Shown here: positions 42,619 to 53,765 of the stretch, one piece after another
Layout: each line of letters starts with the position of its first letter
Numbering within the stretch: the stretch's first letter is position 1
Assembly: GCF_032854445.1 (NCBI RefSeq)
Contig: NC_088295.1
Span: forward strand, 71,454,028 to 71,518,027
DNA from: Liolophura sinensis
Lineage: Eukaryota; Mollusca; Polyplacophora; Chitonida; Chitonidae
Length of the DNA: 64,000 nucleotides
Direction: 5' to 3'
The notes under the pieces: generated by a model
What the model saw: the letters and a program-made list of their open reading frames with translations, nothing else
The model's database searches: none
What the model was told of the DNA's origin: nothing
Translations under genes and position numbers: made by a program

Positions 42619-44965
42619 CTACTGCAACCTGTAATACCGACTGAGGTCAACATCACGGAAGAACAGTAGGCCGTTTGTGCGTTTTGTGGCTCCGACAGCG
42701 GAAGGCTCTGGCAGCTTTTGGACGATATCATCGATGTCGATGTCATCAGTGTCATCGATTTCAGGGAAAGAGAATACATCCTGCTGTTTTTTGGACGGTT
42801 GTCTGACAAGAAATCTTACCTCCAGCATATGGAACCTGTCTGCCTCCTGTGTGATTCTCCCTACATAGTGTTGAACTACTCTCTTTGACACATATTTAAC
42901 CACAACAAAATCTCCAGTTTTAAGATCCTCTGGTTTAAGCGAAGGTTCACCCTCAGAGCTATCAGAGACAACATCGGATGTGTCCTCTGAGGAAGAACTA
43001 TCATCACTCTCTGGGGTTACTTCCCTGTCATTACGTTTCTGGGCTCCATGTTTGTATGACCTCCCACTTACCCTTAATTGCCTCTGTTGAAAATCTAACT
43101 CTATTTGTTGTTTGACAGGAGTGTCAGTAAGAATGGATGTTTTGCCCTTTTTCCTACCCCCTCGTGTCTGTTTTCTTGGTCCAGCTTTTGGGAATGGCCG
43201 CACCTGTTCCGGTGAAAAGTGTTGCGAATTTCCCGAGTCCTCTTCACTAGCTGCATTTCTTGCAATCTCAGTGGTCAAATGATGTTCAGGAGTGCCTGTA
43301 CTTGGGCCAGGGTCTGTGGCATCTGCGAGCAGTTCCTATAAATGTGAAGAAATTTATTAGATGTGCCCTTGTCTGTTTCTTTACTATTTCAGTAAACTTT
43401 CAAAATAACTTTCAAGATAATATAGAGAAGAACCTGTAGATGAACACAACAGAGGCAACTAAGGAGTTTCTTTGCTATTTCTTTAATAGTTTTAATGCAT
43501 TATAAATACTGGCAATGTCATTACTGGGAGCATATTGATATGGTTTTCAGCGGAATGTGCGATGAAAATAAAAGCATTTCGGGCATCTAGTCCTTACCTC
43601 TGTCTCTGTAGTGTTGGGCTTGTCAGTGACAAATCCGGAGAGAAACTCGTCTTCCTTGAAGATGTCCCTGTTGAATGGGCAAATACCCGTTACCTGGAAA
43701 CCAGAGACGATGTTGCGTGGACAAAAAGCTTGTGGATAAGCCTCCCCCAAGATACCGGCTATATCGTAAATGGTCATTGGTTGTCCAGGATGATTGCACC
43801 CGTTGCAAGCGGAGTTGAAATACTTTTTTAGGGGGCCGTAAACCGTCCGGTCAAGCGGCTGTAGTTTATGGCTACAGTGGGGTGGAAATGTCAGCATAAC
43901 GATTCCATTGTCCTTTGCTTTGTCCAGGATGGTAATCGAAATGTGACTGTCATGGTTGTCCAGAAGTAGCAGGACTTTGTTTTCCTGGCTACAATGACTG
44001 TGAAGGATGAAATGATCCAGCCAGACTTCGAAGTTGGAAGTTGTCATCCATCCGCTTTGGAAGGCTACACCCTTTGTCCCCGAAGGTGCGTTATTGATCA
44101 TATGCTCTTTGAAATGGACGCGCGGAAAAACAAGAAAGGGTGGAATTGTGTTTCCAATAGCGCTGACTGTGCCCAGCATGGTGACAAGCGCACCACGTTC
44201 GGCAGAAGTCACCTGGCCGACTTGTTTAGCATTTCTTTCTGCAATTACATTAGGTGGAGTTTGGACTGTGGTGAGTCCGGTCTCGTCGCAATTGTAGATA
44301 CACCCTGGCTCAAATTTGTACCGCTCCATGACACTGGCAAGATTGTTGAAAAAGTCCCCTACATTGGTCTTGTTGAAACTAGTAGCTCGGCTTAAACTTG
44401 TCGCTTCAGGTTTTCGGACAGAAAGCCGCTTATGGCGAGACATAAATCCAAGAAGCCAGTCTTCACCTGAAAATAGACAGCCGCCTTTGTCAATGAAATG
44501 AGCAAACGGTTTGTCAAAATTTGCACACCTTGAATTTAAATCAATACATCTCGATCTGTGAGCAAAGACACGAGTTAAAGCTAGCTTACCTGCTTGTCGG
44601 TTTGTCTCCCAGGACACTGGTGTAGCCTTGTTATTTTTTACGACGTATTGGAAGGCAAGGTCTCTGCATGCTTTGGTTGTCAATCCATGATGATGCTTGA
44701 ATGCGGTCAACAGGTAATCCTCTAATTCGGCCTCTCCTGCATCGCTGAATACTCGAGCCGTGGCATAGAAAGGAGAAAAACGAACATTCTCTCTCCCAGA
44801 TGATTTTGCTTTACTAACATAGCGTGCAAGAGTTGATTTAGGGATGCCAGTCTCTTTAGAAGTTTGCCGTATGCTTTGGTCGTGATCTATGATGAGACAT
44901 ACGGCCCTTTTCATCTCGTCCTCTGATGGAGGCTCAGGCTTCTTCTTTTTTCTGTGTCGAACCAT
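42619..44965 (-). CDS. pogo/Tigger-family transposase, 3 coding exons, 653 aa
   Basis: Coding exons 44965-44590, 44466-43598 and 43335-42619 sum to 1,962 nt, 653 codons plus stop, with consistent phases. The start MVRHRKKKK is preferred because an acceptor (TTTCTTCTGTCTAG|A) sits one base before its ATG, and a 5' UTR exon with donor AAAG|GTGAGT ends at 45309. The N-terminus has a PSQ-type helix-turn-helix ('IRQTSKETGIPKSTLARYVS'), then a CENP-B/Tigger region ('GEDWLLGF'), then the DDE core: CDETG, LLLDNHDSH and LQPLDR. Exon 3 adds a basic, then acidic serine-rich tail (SDDSSSSEDTSD). Family role: cut-and-paste transposition. All three catalytic Asp positions are present, so the copy may be active. 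Confidence 0.9.
44467..44589 (-). other. 123-nt in-frame intron inside the transposase gene
   Basis: Donor CAAGCAG|GTAAGC, acceptor CTATTTTCAG|GTGAAG. 41 codons without a stop, so retention gives a 41-residue insertion. Splicing rejoins NRQA to GEDWLLGF, the continuous family motif, so removal is the likely functional form. Confidence 0.85.
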
Positions 44966-45045
44966 TCTAGACAGAAGAAACATGTCAGAGTGAAGGTTTG
45001 GCAGTCATTCTGTACTATTGTTATCATAACACAATCAAAATTATT

Positions 45046-45110
45046 CCGGGGCACATTGGGACACTGTCCCAAAGCACCCCTATCGTTGTGTCCCATTGCG
45101 CCCCGAAAGC
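45046..45110. repeat. Right subterminal motif cluster of the pogo-like element
   Basis: GGGGCACATTGGGAC, GTCCCAAAGCACCCC and GTCCCATTGCGCCCC lie within 65 bp. A further GTCCCACTGTACCCC is next to the right terminal repeat at 45430. Confidence 0.75.
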
Positions 45111-45865
45111 ATAGCATCGCCATTTTGAACGACTGACCAAACATGTGCAATCAGATTATACAAACAACCCACCAAAATATTACCGATGTGATAATATTTA
45201 ACTATGGCAAGTAAATGGTAGTATGACCCTCAGACTCTTGAACAGTATGAAAATAATCACGAAGCTCAAAATTTACTCCAAGCTACCAAAAAGTTAAATT
45301 TTACTCACCTTTCAGCCCTGGTGTCATGAACAATCCCTTCAAGACAAAAAAGGAAGCAGAAAGGAATTCCCCTGACCAACATGATGTCATAAGGGGGAAT
45401 CCTTTCTATTTTTAGCGTAAATTCCTCTTGTCCCACTGTACCCCATGTCCCAATGCGCCCCGGTCTCCCCCTACTTCAAAATTCTGTCAAAGTTCATTTT
45501 TAAAATTTATCACGACAGTCAGCTTGTTCAGTTTACCTTTTCTTGACACTATTTTTTTTTTGTAGCTATTATTTTTCCTTTACAAGTTTGTACATATAAT
45601 TGTACATAGATGTATATTGTTGCCCTTGCTGTTCTTAAGGAAGCTGCATGCATGGCCTATCACAAGTTGGGCACCTAGCATTACATGCCTTCATCCCAGT
45701 TAGAACTATGGTACACTGGGCTACACAATCACCTACCCAATTACGACAGTCTTTTAGATCTCTCCTTCCCCGACTGTGAAGTGGCATGGACGACTTAAAC
45801 AGCCGCATACAACAGGGATGAGGTTGTATTAACATGGTTTCTAGCTGGCAACAATGCTCCGGCAG

Positions 45866-45917
45866 AGAGAGCGAGCGAGCGAGCGAGAGGCAGAGAAGGA
45901 GAGAGAGCGAGAGAGAC
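45866..45917. repeat. GA/GCGA microsatellite
   Basis: GAGAGAGCGAGCGAGCGAGC followed by further GAGA runs. On the minus strand it encodes a Leu/Ser run that mimics a signal peptide. Confidence 0.85.
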
Positions 45918-46099
45918 ATGCCTAACCTCATTCTCAGCATCCCCATTCTGAATTCGCGTGAGTGATGAGTAAGCCCCCAGAAGCTGGGCCAGCCTCGAAG
46001 CTTTGCTACAGAGTGAAACAATCAGGAACATGGAGGTACAGGCTTACAGCACAGACCTGAGGATGCCAGTTCAATGCATATAGCTAGTCAACTGAACAA

Positions 46100-47432
46100 C
46101 AAGGCTTGGACAGGGGAAGAATCCAGGCCATTAAACCGTACGTAATATTATTACTAAATTTTTGGTTGTGGGCAGCAGGGCAGCTCAATCTCAGCTCTTC
46201 ATGGTTTTTTTGGCAACATATCTAAGCCCACGTTAACACTACTGGCATACGTAAAGGCGTGTGGATACCCGGCTATACTCAAATCTGGGCTCAAATTAAA
46301 CAGTGAACGCTCGTTTAGTTCGGGTATCAGTTACCACTGCTGTAAATGACGCAAACGTTCGCCATCTGTATTCAGGAAAAGAAAAATCTGTAATTTGACA
46401 GGTCCTCTACTGAAGGTCACCGTAACTTTCCCTGTGTTTTTATTAACTGACGGCTTTGTTTAAGCTCTCCGCCGCGTATTTTATTCTGCATAAAACGATG
46501 GTTAGGAAAGGCATCCGGGAGATTATAACTGACTCGTACATTCCCTCATTAACCACTTCAATCAAACGTATTTCAGCCGCGTAATGTTGCATATCTTGTT
46601 TCGGTGATTGGTTATTTCCAGGCTATTATCCAGATCAAATGTCTTAAGACTTCCGGATTTCGTGGGACATTTTACACTGAAATTCACATCGTTCAATCTG
46701 AAACAGTTTTAAAGGGAATAGTAGTAAGTATCCGTCGAAATGAAAAAACTAGAAGTATTGACACATGTTGACAGCTGGTCATTTCACCTCGTGTTCTTGT
46801 CCAGGCAAGCGCGATTGGCTGAACCTAATCAGGTCGACTGGTCAGATCACTCATACATTTCTAAAACGCGCGGACTCCTCCACTATTACAACTACCACAA
46901 CCACAACAATAGCCTCTTCTGCCTGAAGTGTGCCTGTCAGTGCCAGAATTTGAACCCCCGTGTTTTTAACATAAATGTAGCATTCCGCCGTGCAGTGAAA
47001 ATGAGTGAACTTACATTCACTGAATTTTCTGTTTTTCAGTATCACAGTGACATTTAAAGTATGATTTTCTGTGTTTTTGACATTAATTTTAGCGTTCTGT
47101 CCGACATTGAAGTTGTGTGAACCCTTGACCGAGTGACTTTGTAATCTATTTCATTATCACAGTGACATTTAAAGGTTGATGTTCAGTGTTCTTAACATAA
47201 CGCGAGCATTATGTGGGACACTACAACAAACAAGTTGAGTAAACTGGTGTGATTTTGCACAACACACATAATTTATCTTTGGTTACAAGTTGTTGGATGT
47301 TCGTTGTTGATAGTATTTTTTTCTTTTTGAGAGAGAGAGAGAGATATTAAACAAATATTAAACAGCATTTAGGGAGTTTAATAATCTTTAATCTTTTAAA
47401 AGTACAGGTATAGTAACAGTAAGCATATACAT

Positions 47433-47468
<36 letters not shown>

Positions 47469-48580
47469 ATGTATATATTTATATATATATAAATCACACC
47501 AGTTTACCCAGCTGTCGGCATGGAAAGGTCCAGATTTTGACGGTAAACCTATGTCAAGATTTTTACGGCTTCTTTCTCACAGGCTGGGCCAGGTATGCCC
47601 CAAAGCTTATTGGCCTCGGAATGTTTGGGACTGAGCTACAGCGCTAAACGTTAACATTGTCGCTTATGGAAAACTAATGGGGGTCTGTGGCCAGGTGGGA
47701 CCTCAGAAAATGGCTAGTGGGAAGTTTCCGAGTTAAAAGCATAAGCTAGGGTGATGACCTCACAGGTCTATTCATTTACTGAGAAGTACCTAATTTTCGC
47801 GGGCAATAATAGTTCACAAAAAAAGTTATTTTATGTCATTGTTAACAGCTTCTGATTCTGGTGAGGATAATCACAATAGACGCAGGTGTTATATGAAGAT
47901 AGTCAAAGTGTGGTGTTACCTCATTCATATTGTATCTGAACTGTATGTATTAACTTGATTAGTCAGTGGGTAGAAAGCCGTGGCAGACGCTTGCCTTTGA
48001 ATCACCAGAAGACACCAGGTGCAGGTTCAAAACTAGCCTTGGACACGGAATTTCAGGTGTGAGATTTGTCCTCTTTTTAGAGGAATTCCTCTTTATTTAT
48101 ACAAAAAAAAAATGCATCAGAAAAATGTCCAGAACTCAATTTAGAAATGCTAAAAATGTCAAAATTAAGAGTATGATGATTAGTGTACTCTTTTTCATCC
48201 CATTGTCTATCTCATCCCTGGAATTTGTAAACTCCTTTAAGTAAGGACCAGGACAACGACAATATCCGCCAACAAATTGTATTTTGACAGTGTACGACTG
48301 TTTGGTACAGGACAAAACTGCCATCAAAAGCAACATAGTCATTCTTTATTAAAGTGGGCAGCTGGAAAATTCACTGATTATTTCCAGGCTTGTTCTAGAT
48401 TTCCCACTTTCATTGTGGTGACAATAAGCATTCAAAAATGCTTGGAAAGTCATTTGCTTTTACAGTGTTACATTGTCCGCCAATATGATGTGCATATCTG
48501 TATGCCACACGTGTCAAAGTTCGTCAGGTAACTTGCCAAAGGTTGGTGGAGGACCCCTCTGGTATCCCCCACGAATAAAA
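46100..48580. other. No recognised gene
   Basis: Intergenic DNA between the pogo element and the GT31 gene. It holds the AT palindrome and a short (GA)n at 47331. A slightly more CG-rich block at 46.2-46.9 kb could be promoter DNA, but nothing decisive is seen. Confidence 0.4.
47424..47490. repeat. AT-rich palindrome / (AT)n microsatellite
   Basis: ACATTATATTATATATATAT ... ATATAATATAATGT forms a perfect or near-perfect inverted repeat able to form a cruciform. Confidence 0.85.
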
Positions 48581-48599
48581 CTTGCTATTCTCATAAAAG

Positions 48600-48893
48600 C
48601 CATCCTTGAGTATTGCACTAAATAACAAACAAACAAGTAAATTCATACATAAGTCAGCGTTTTACGGCATGCTCAAGAATATTTCCCTTATATTCATCCT
48701 TATATGATGGTGGTGAAGATTATGGGTGGAGGAACAGGAATGCCCTAGGTAAACCACTGATCTTTACCTGACAAACCTCCTGACTTAAATCTATAGCCGA
48801 AATAATGATCCGAGAGCTGGATTTGAACATATGACCTCTTTGGCCAAAAGGCCAGAGAATAGCAGCATTTTAACCACCTGAGTCAGAAAGGCT
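48600..48893 (-). mobile_element. tRNA-derived SINE, diverged subfamily
   Basis: Minus strand: head TGACTCAGGTGGTTAAAATG (box A-like), ATGTTCAAATCC (box B), middle TTCCTCCACCCATAATCTTC, 3' part ATATTCTTGAGCATGCCGTA. Lies directly upstream of the GT31 gene. Confidence 0.75.
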
Positions 48894-49034
48894 CTAAATG
48901 TGGAACTTGAAGAGATTAAACTAAAAAATAATTATCACTAATTAGCATCTTCCAGCATAAGCTTGCTCCAGTCACTTCCATGTTTCTCCTTTCCATCAAA
49001 ATCACAGTCTCATTTCTTACATGTTTTTCAGGGG

Positions 49035-50079
49035 ATGTTGAGGAGGCTGCATGGACTGTGCTGGCATTTAACTAGGAGAAGAGGAAAGGGACTCCTTTGT
49101 GCTTTTGTCATCTCTGTGCTCTTCCTGTATTACATCCGAGTAATATATTGTCCATTAAGGGCGTTCACCTTCATCGGACAAGCCTTTACTCAAGACTTAT
49201 AAAGTCAACAAGTTTGACTACAATTTTATTATAAATGGCCAGTGGATATGTTCTCCTCAATCCCCGCCACTCTTGTTGATATTTGTGGAGTCTGCTTACA
49301 TGCACAGACAACTGAGAGAAGCTATCCGGCAAACATGGGCGTCCCCTAGTTCTACCCAGCTCTGGGCAGATGGCACCGCCATTAACAATGTTAAGGTTGT
49401 TTTCTTATTTGGAGTGACAAAGGAAAAAGAGAGTTATGCAATTCCGGAAAGAGAGAGTAAGCTCTATGGTGATGTCATTCAAGCTGATTTTGTCGATTCC
49501 TATGATAACTTGACGATAAAAACAATGGCTGGTATAAAATGGATGACTAGATTCTGCCCAGCTGCTAAATATGTGATGAAGTCAGATGATGATGTATTTG
49601 TACACATACCTAACTTTTTAGCAGCTCTACGCCACATAACTAGCAATGCCTTCTTTTTAGGCATTAATTCTTGCCATAATAAAGTGCACAGAAGTGGGAA
49701 ATGGGGTGTTAATCAGAGAGATTATCCATATCCGACATTTCCTAAATATATACATGGATTTTTTTATGCCTTCCCTCATGATGTGGCTCACAACCTCTCA
49801 AGTTTAGCCGAGTACTGTCCAAATCTCCCTGCCGAAGACGCCATTTTCACAGGAATTCTCCGTCAAGTGATTGGAGCAGAAGCGATTAAGCGAGAGGACT
49901 TGTTCTGTTACAATCTGTTTTGGTGTGATTTCTACAGTGCCACTAAGGCAGGGATTGGATCAATAGGAATTCAAGAAATGCATGAGCTTTGGGAGAGTAT
50001 ATCGAGAAATAGTGGTAATTACCAGCGATATTTAGCAATCAAGTACTTCTTCACTCATTTCTTTGGTGAGAAGCAATAA
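49035..50079 (+). CDS. GT31 beta-1,3-galactosyltransferase-like gene with a frame break
   Basis: An acceptor (CATGTTTTTCAG|GGG at 49031) precedes ATG 49035. The first frame gives a short basic cytoplasmic part and a type II anchor ('GLLCAFVISVLFLYYIRVIY') but ends at TAA 49202. The catalytic domain runs in the +1 frame, open from 49159 to 50079. It holds all GT31 hallmarks: 'FNFIINGQW'-like stem ending (YNFIINGQWIC), REAIRQTW, VVFLFG, YGDVIQADFVDSYDNLTIKT, KSDDDVFVH (DxD metal site), YPTFPKYIHGFFYAFP and EDAIFTGI. Members transfer Gal or GlcNAc in the Golgi. The two parts fit one protein but need a 1-nt deletion or 2-nt insertion between about 49140 and 49200. Either a frameshifted pseudogene, an assembly error, or a different upstream exon spliced at CCATTAAG|GG (49059-49060 region +100, i.e. 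after 49159) is involved. Confidence 0.85.
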
Positions 50080-50083
50080 TACC

Positions 50084-50262
50084 TACTGTAATTCTTCAAC
50101 CTTTCCACATGTTTATGCAGGCATATTCTGAAGGCATTATTCAGTATGGACAGATAGAACTAGACTGTTTGTGAAGCCTTGAATTAGGCCGATGCAACCA
50201 ATGTAGGTTTGTGTCCAAAATCAAATTAAAATGTACATAAATTGTACTGAAACTTGCTCTTT
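50084..50262 (+). repeat. Interspersed repeat family A, copy 3
   Basis: Begins CTACTGTAATTCTTCAACC five bases after the GT31 stop codon and ends near AAATTGTACTGAAAC. Homologous with copies at 3638, 9755 and 51720. Confidence 0.75.
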
Positions 50263-50510
50263 CATACGGTTGGCGAATTTGGGTAAACACCGTTTTACAA
50301 AACGCAAACATCGCTAAATGCATGAAACTACCATGGCAGCCAGATCTTTGGGCAGTACATGGTTATTACATGTTTACATGTAGGCTATGTTTTAAGTGAA
50401 ATGTATGAAGACTAGAAGTTGTATAATCCCATGCTTGAACTACACTCGGCTCGTGCATAATAGTTGTCTTATTCTGCCTCATGTTTCTTTATATGTACAC
50501 TGTAACCGTA

Positions 50511-50516
50511 AACAAT
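50511..50516 (+). promoter_or_regulatory. Candidate AATAAA polyadenylation signal of the GT31 gene
   Basis: AACAATAAAGATG about 430 nt after the stop codon. The implied 3' UTR contains a copy of interspersed repeat family A. Confidence 0.45.
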
Positions 50517-50811
50517 AAAGATGCATATAAGGCTTGATCATTATCTTGTAACCGAGAAAGATATGTATACTGTACCATGGACCACACTGGTACATATACC
50601 TCTTGTTATATAATGTAAGATACATGTATTAGTTTAGTATGCTGAATGCCAGCTACTAGCACTAAACTGTGATATACTACTGGAATGGATCTATAGTCTT
50701 CACAGTGTCTCTTTATAACTTTGCCACATCAAGACGACACATGATATTTGTGTCCAATGTTGTAATGTTAGTAAAGCTATACACGTAGACCTAGGCCGAA
50801 TGCTCTTCATT

Positions 50812-51078
50812 ACTTAATTTATTTATTTATTTGATTGGTGTTTCACGCTGTACTCAAGAATATTTCACGTAGACGACGGGGGCCAGCATTATGGTGGGTG
50901 GAAACCGGGCAGAGCCCGGGGGAAACCCACGACCATCCCCAGGTTGCTGCCAGACCTTCCCACGTATGGCTGGAGAGGAAGCCAGCATGAGCTGGACTTG
51001 AACTCACAGCGACGGCCTTGGTGAGAGACTCCTGGGTCATTGCGCTAGCGCGCTAACCAACTGAGCCACAGAGGCCCC
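50812..51078 (-). mobile_element. Full-length tRNA-derived SINE with target-site duplication
   Basis: On the minus strand: head GGGGCCTCTGTGGCTCAGTT with box A, box B GTGAGTTCAAGTCC, central block GGGTTTCCCCCGGGCTCTGC and CCACCATAATGCTGG, tail CAATCAAATAAATAAATAAA. The direct repeat CTCTTCATT flanks it at 50803-50811 and 51079-51087. Pol III-transcribed, mobilised by LINE machinery. Confidence 0.9.
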
Positions 51079-51719
51079 CTCTTCATTCATTGGCCTGACC
51101 TGTTTCACTGTTTGTCACAATTAAACTTATTCCCGATATAAGCAATATCAATGCATATGACAGATACCCTAAATGACCATAAATTCTGTCCATGACTAAC
51201 TTGCCCATTTGTCCTGATGGTACATGTAAGTTTCAGAACCAAAAATAATATTCTGTGACATTTATTTGCCTCTAAAAATGCACCTTTGGAGGGGAAATTT
51301 AAAGGAGAAGAAAACTTAAAAACATGACACTATAAGCTGAAAAGAGCATGTTTTTTATTTATATCTGGTGGATGCATACTCTTTTCAGTGGTAATTCATT
51401 GATATTTAAATTTTCTTCTCCTTTAACGTCATTTAGGGGACATGTACACGTACATATACGCGAACTCACACTCAAAATATCATTACACAGGATAGTTACA
51501 TTTGGCTGGTGTATAAGAAGAGCTAGAGCTAAGTTTCCCTTTCATGTCAAAAACAAGAGCAATAACTCCTCTCTGCCTGTGGGGGTACAGAGCACATTTT
51601 GCATACCGCAGTTGCTTCACATGCATGTGTATCATTTAAGACACATTAACCTGCCTTTCCAAAAATTGGGTCAGTGCACTGCTACCCTAATTACTTAAAT
51701 TTTTTGCATATGAAAGAAC

Positions 51720-51905
51720 AACTTTCAGTGCAGTTTATGTGCATTTCTATGTTGATTTCGGGGACAAAACAACATTGGCTGGATTTGCCAGTTTAAGGGT
51801 TGTACAAATGCTATAATTTGATCAGTCAACACAGAAAAATGCCTTCAGAATATGCTTGAATAAACACCTTGCAAACATGCTAAAAGGTTGAAGAATTACA
51901 GCATG
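51720..51905 (-). repeat. Interspersed repeat family A, copy 4
   Basis: Reverse complement starts CTGTAATTCTTCAACCTTTT and continues as in the other three copies. Confidence 0.75.
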
Positions 51906-52684
51906 TGTATTCACATCCTGTGCAGCGATGTGACTACATGAGACCTTGAAGTTTCCTTCTGAAAACTCATCGTTGGTCCATATGTGCCTGTACATGACAA
52001 ATCACATAACTGAAACCAGTTATATTTCAGTTAGCCCAAGCTTAATTATCCAGTTGAAGCAAGCAACCTCATTTGTAATGGGCTCGTCCAGTTGCGCAGG
52101 AATTTAGTCGCACAGTTATAATTTGAAAATTTCACTTTGTTTCACCTGTTCTATTATTGAAAAAGAGAGGAATGTTTTATCCTACTACAAAAAAGTGATT
52201 ATTCAGAACACTTTTTCAGCATAAAATCAAATAAATTTTGTTTTAAAAGTAGATATACCATTAACTACTAAGTTACTTACCTGTTCTCCACTCATAGTCA
52301 AAATTTTTTGAGGCTTCGGCCAAGGTCAAAGTCAACAAGGTCAATAACCAGATCCAATAACTCCTAGATGATCTGTTACTATGGTAACCATTGCCCATGC
52401 TCAGACTGATCTAAGCTTTAAGACAGGCTTTGTCAGATGACCATAACTTTTCAATATAAAGTTTGAGGCCTCAGTCCAACATAACAGTAGTAACTTGCTG
52501 GGCTTTCTGTTGTGACCTGTCAAGAGAAACAGAGTATAGAGAAATGTGAGTGATGAGTCACACATACAACATAATTGAAATTTCAGCAAGAGTACTGGTA
52601 GCACAACTCTAATTACGACAATTTTAGAGCTCGGCTCACTGTAGTTAATAATCTCAATACAGGTAAGATAATAGTCAAGTACGT

Positions 52685-53000
52685 GGGCTGATTAATGGGA
52701 AGGAACTTCCATGTAGCCTTCTTGGCTGATTTATGGGAAGGAACTTCCATGTAGCCAGCTTGGCTGATTTATGGGAAGGAACTTCCATGTAGCCTACTTG
52801 GCTGATTTATGGGAAGGGAAGGAACTTCCATAAAGCCTACTTGGCTGATTTGTGGGAAGGGAAGGAACTTCCATATAGCCTACTTGGCCGATTTGTGGGA
52901 AGGAACTTCCATATAGCCTACTTGGCTGATTTATGGGAAGGGAAGGAACTGCCATGTAGCCTACTTGGCTCATTTATGGGAAGAAACTTCCATGTAGCCT
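52685..53000. repeat. ~39-bp tandem repeat, about 8 copies with an 8-bp variant
   Basis: Unit TTGGCTGATTTATGGGAAGG plus AACTTCCATGTAGCCTAC. Some units duplicate GGAAGGGA internally. Confidence 0.88.
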
Positions 53001-53068
53001 ATTTGTGCATCTAAATTATGTCTATGACTGCAGCTGCATCGTAAGTTTAGCAGGTGAACAGCTTTCAC

Positions 53069-53143
53069 ATGTATGTTAGTGGCTAAAAGTATGCCTACAA
53101 GTATGTTAGTGGCTAAAAGTATGCCTACAAGTATGTTAGTGGC
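53069..53143. repeat. 29-bp tandem repeat, ~2.6 copies
   Basis: Unit GTATGTTAGTGGCTAAAAGT plus ATGCCTACA. Confidence 0.85.
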
Positions 53144-53245
53144 CAAACCCATATACACCTGTGCAAGGGGCAACTTCACTTAAATTTGCAAAACAGCTAA
53201 TACATATTAACTTGTTTTGTTTTTTTTAAATTTGTGTTGAACTAC

Positions 53246-53440
53246 ATATTTCTTTATTTATTTATTTATTTGACTGGTGTTTTACACCAAGAATACATAC
53301 ATGTATTTCAATTGTACGACAGTGTCCAGCATTATGGTGGGAGGAAAGTGGGCAGAGCCCAGGGAAACCCTGCACCATCTGCAAGATGCTGAACGGGTCA
53401 TTGCTGTGTGTTAGCACGCTAACCACCAGCCATGGAGGCT
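53246..53440 (-). mobile_element. SINE with internal deletion
   Basis: Tail TTTATTTATTTATTTATTTG, central GCATTATGGTGGGAGGAAAG and GGGCAGAGCCCAGGGAAACC, then a truncated tRNA-like head ending CACCAGCCATGGAGGC. Confidence 0.75.
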
Positions 53441-53597
53441 GCCTTGAATTACAGAAAAGAATACCTATGAAATGTAACCCCATGAACATAGTTAGGTAAA
53501 AAGTTTTATAGGCCTTAATATATATATTTATCGATGTGTGTGATAGCAGCTGGACTAAAGCTGCGTACAGTTAACGTACTTCATCAATTGATACGGC

Positions 53598-53765
53598 CAA
53601 TACAATACATTATTTGAATGGTGTTTTAGACAGTGCTTAGGGCTATTTCACTGAAGTGGCTAAATTGGGTTAATGAGTGGGGAAAGAAAACCCTAATACA
53701 TCAGATGCTACTGGAGAACCCATGAGACATGGCCAGTAAACCATAAGCTTACAACTTCAAATTCC
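53598..53765 (-). mobile_element. Degraded SINE fragment
   Basis: TTATTTGAATGGTGTTTTAG and GGTTAATGAGTGGGGAAAGA resemble the tail and centre of the SINE family; diverged. Confidence 0.4.

Larger units (their letters stand above)
42066..45471 (-). mobile_element. pogo/Tigger-like DNA transposon, apparently complete
   Basis: The ends are inverted repeats: left GGGAGACCGGGGCGCATTGG at about 42069, right its reverse complement ending at 45471; about 25 bp match without error. Copies of a GGGGCRCAWTGGGAC-like motif lie just inside both ends. The interior encodes one transposase on the minus strand with intact frame after splicing. A clean TA target duplication could not be confirmed: TA follows the right end, but the left flank reads CAT before the G-run. 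Confidence 0.9.

Noticed and set aside
43994-44395. 133-aa plus-strand frame inside the pogo-like element
   Set aside because: Antisense shadow of the DDE transposase exon.
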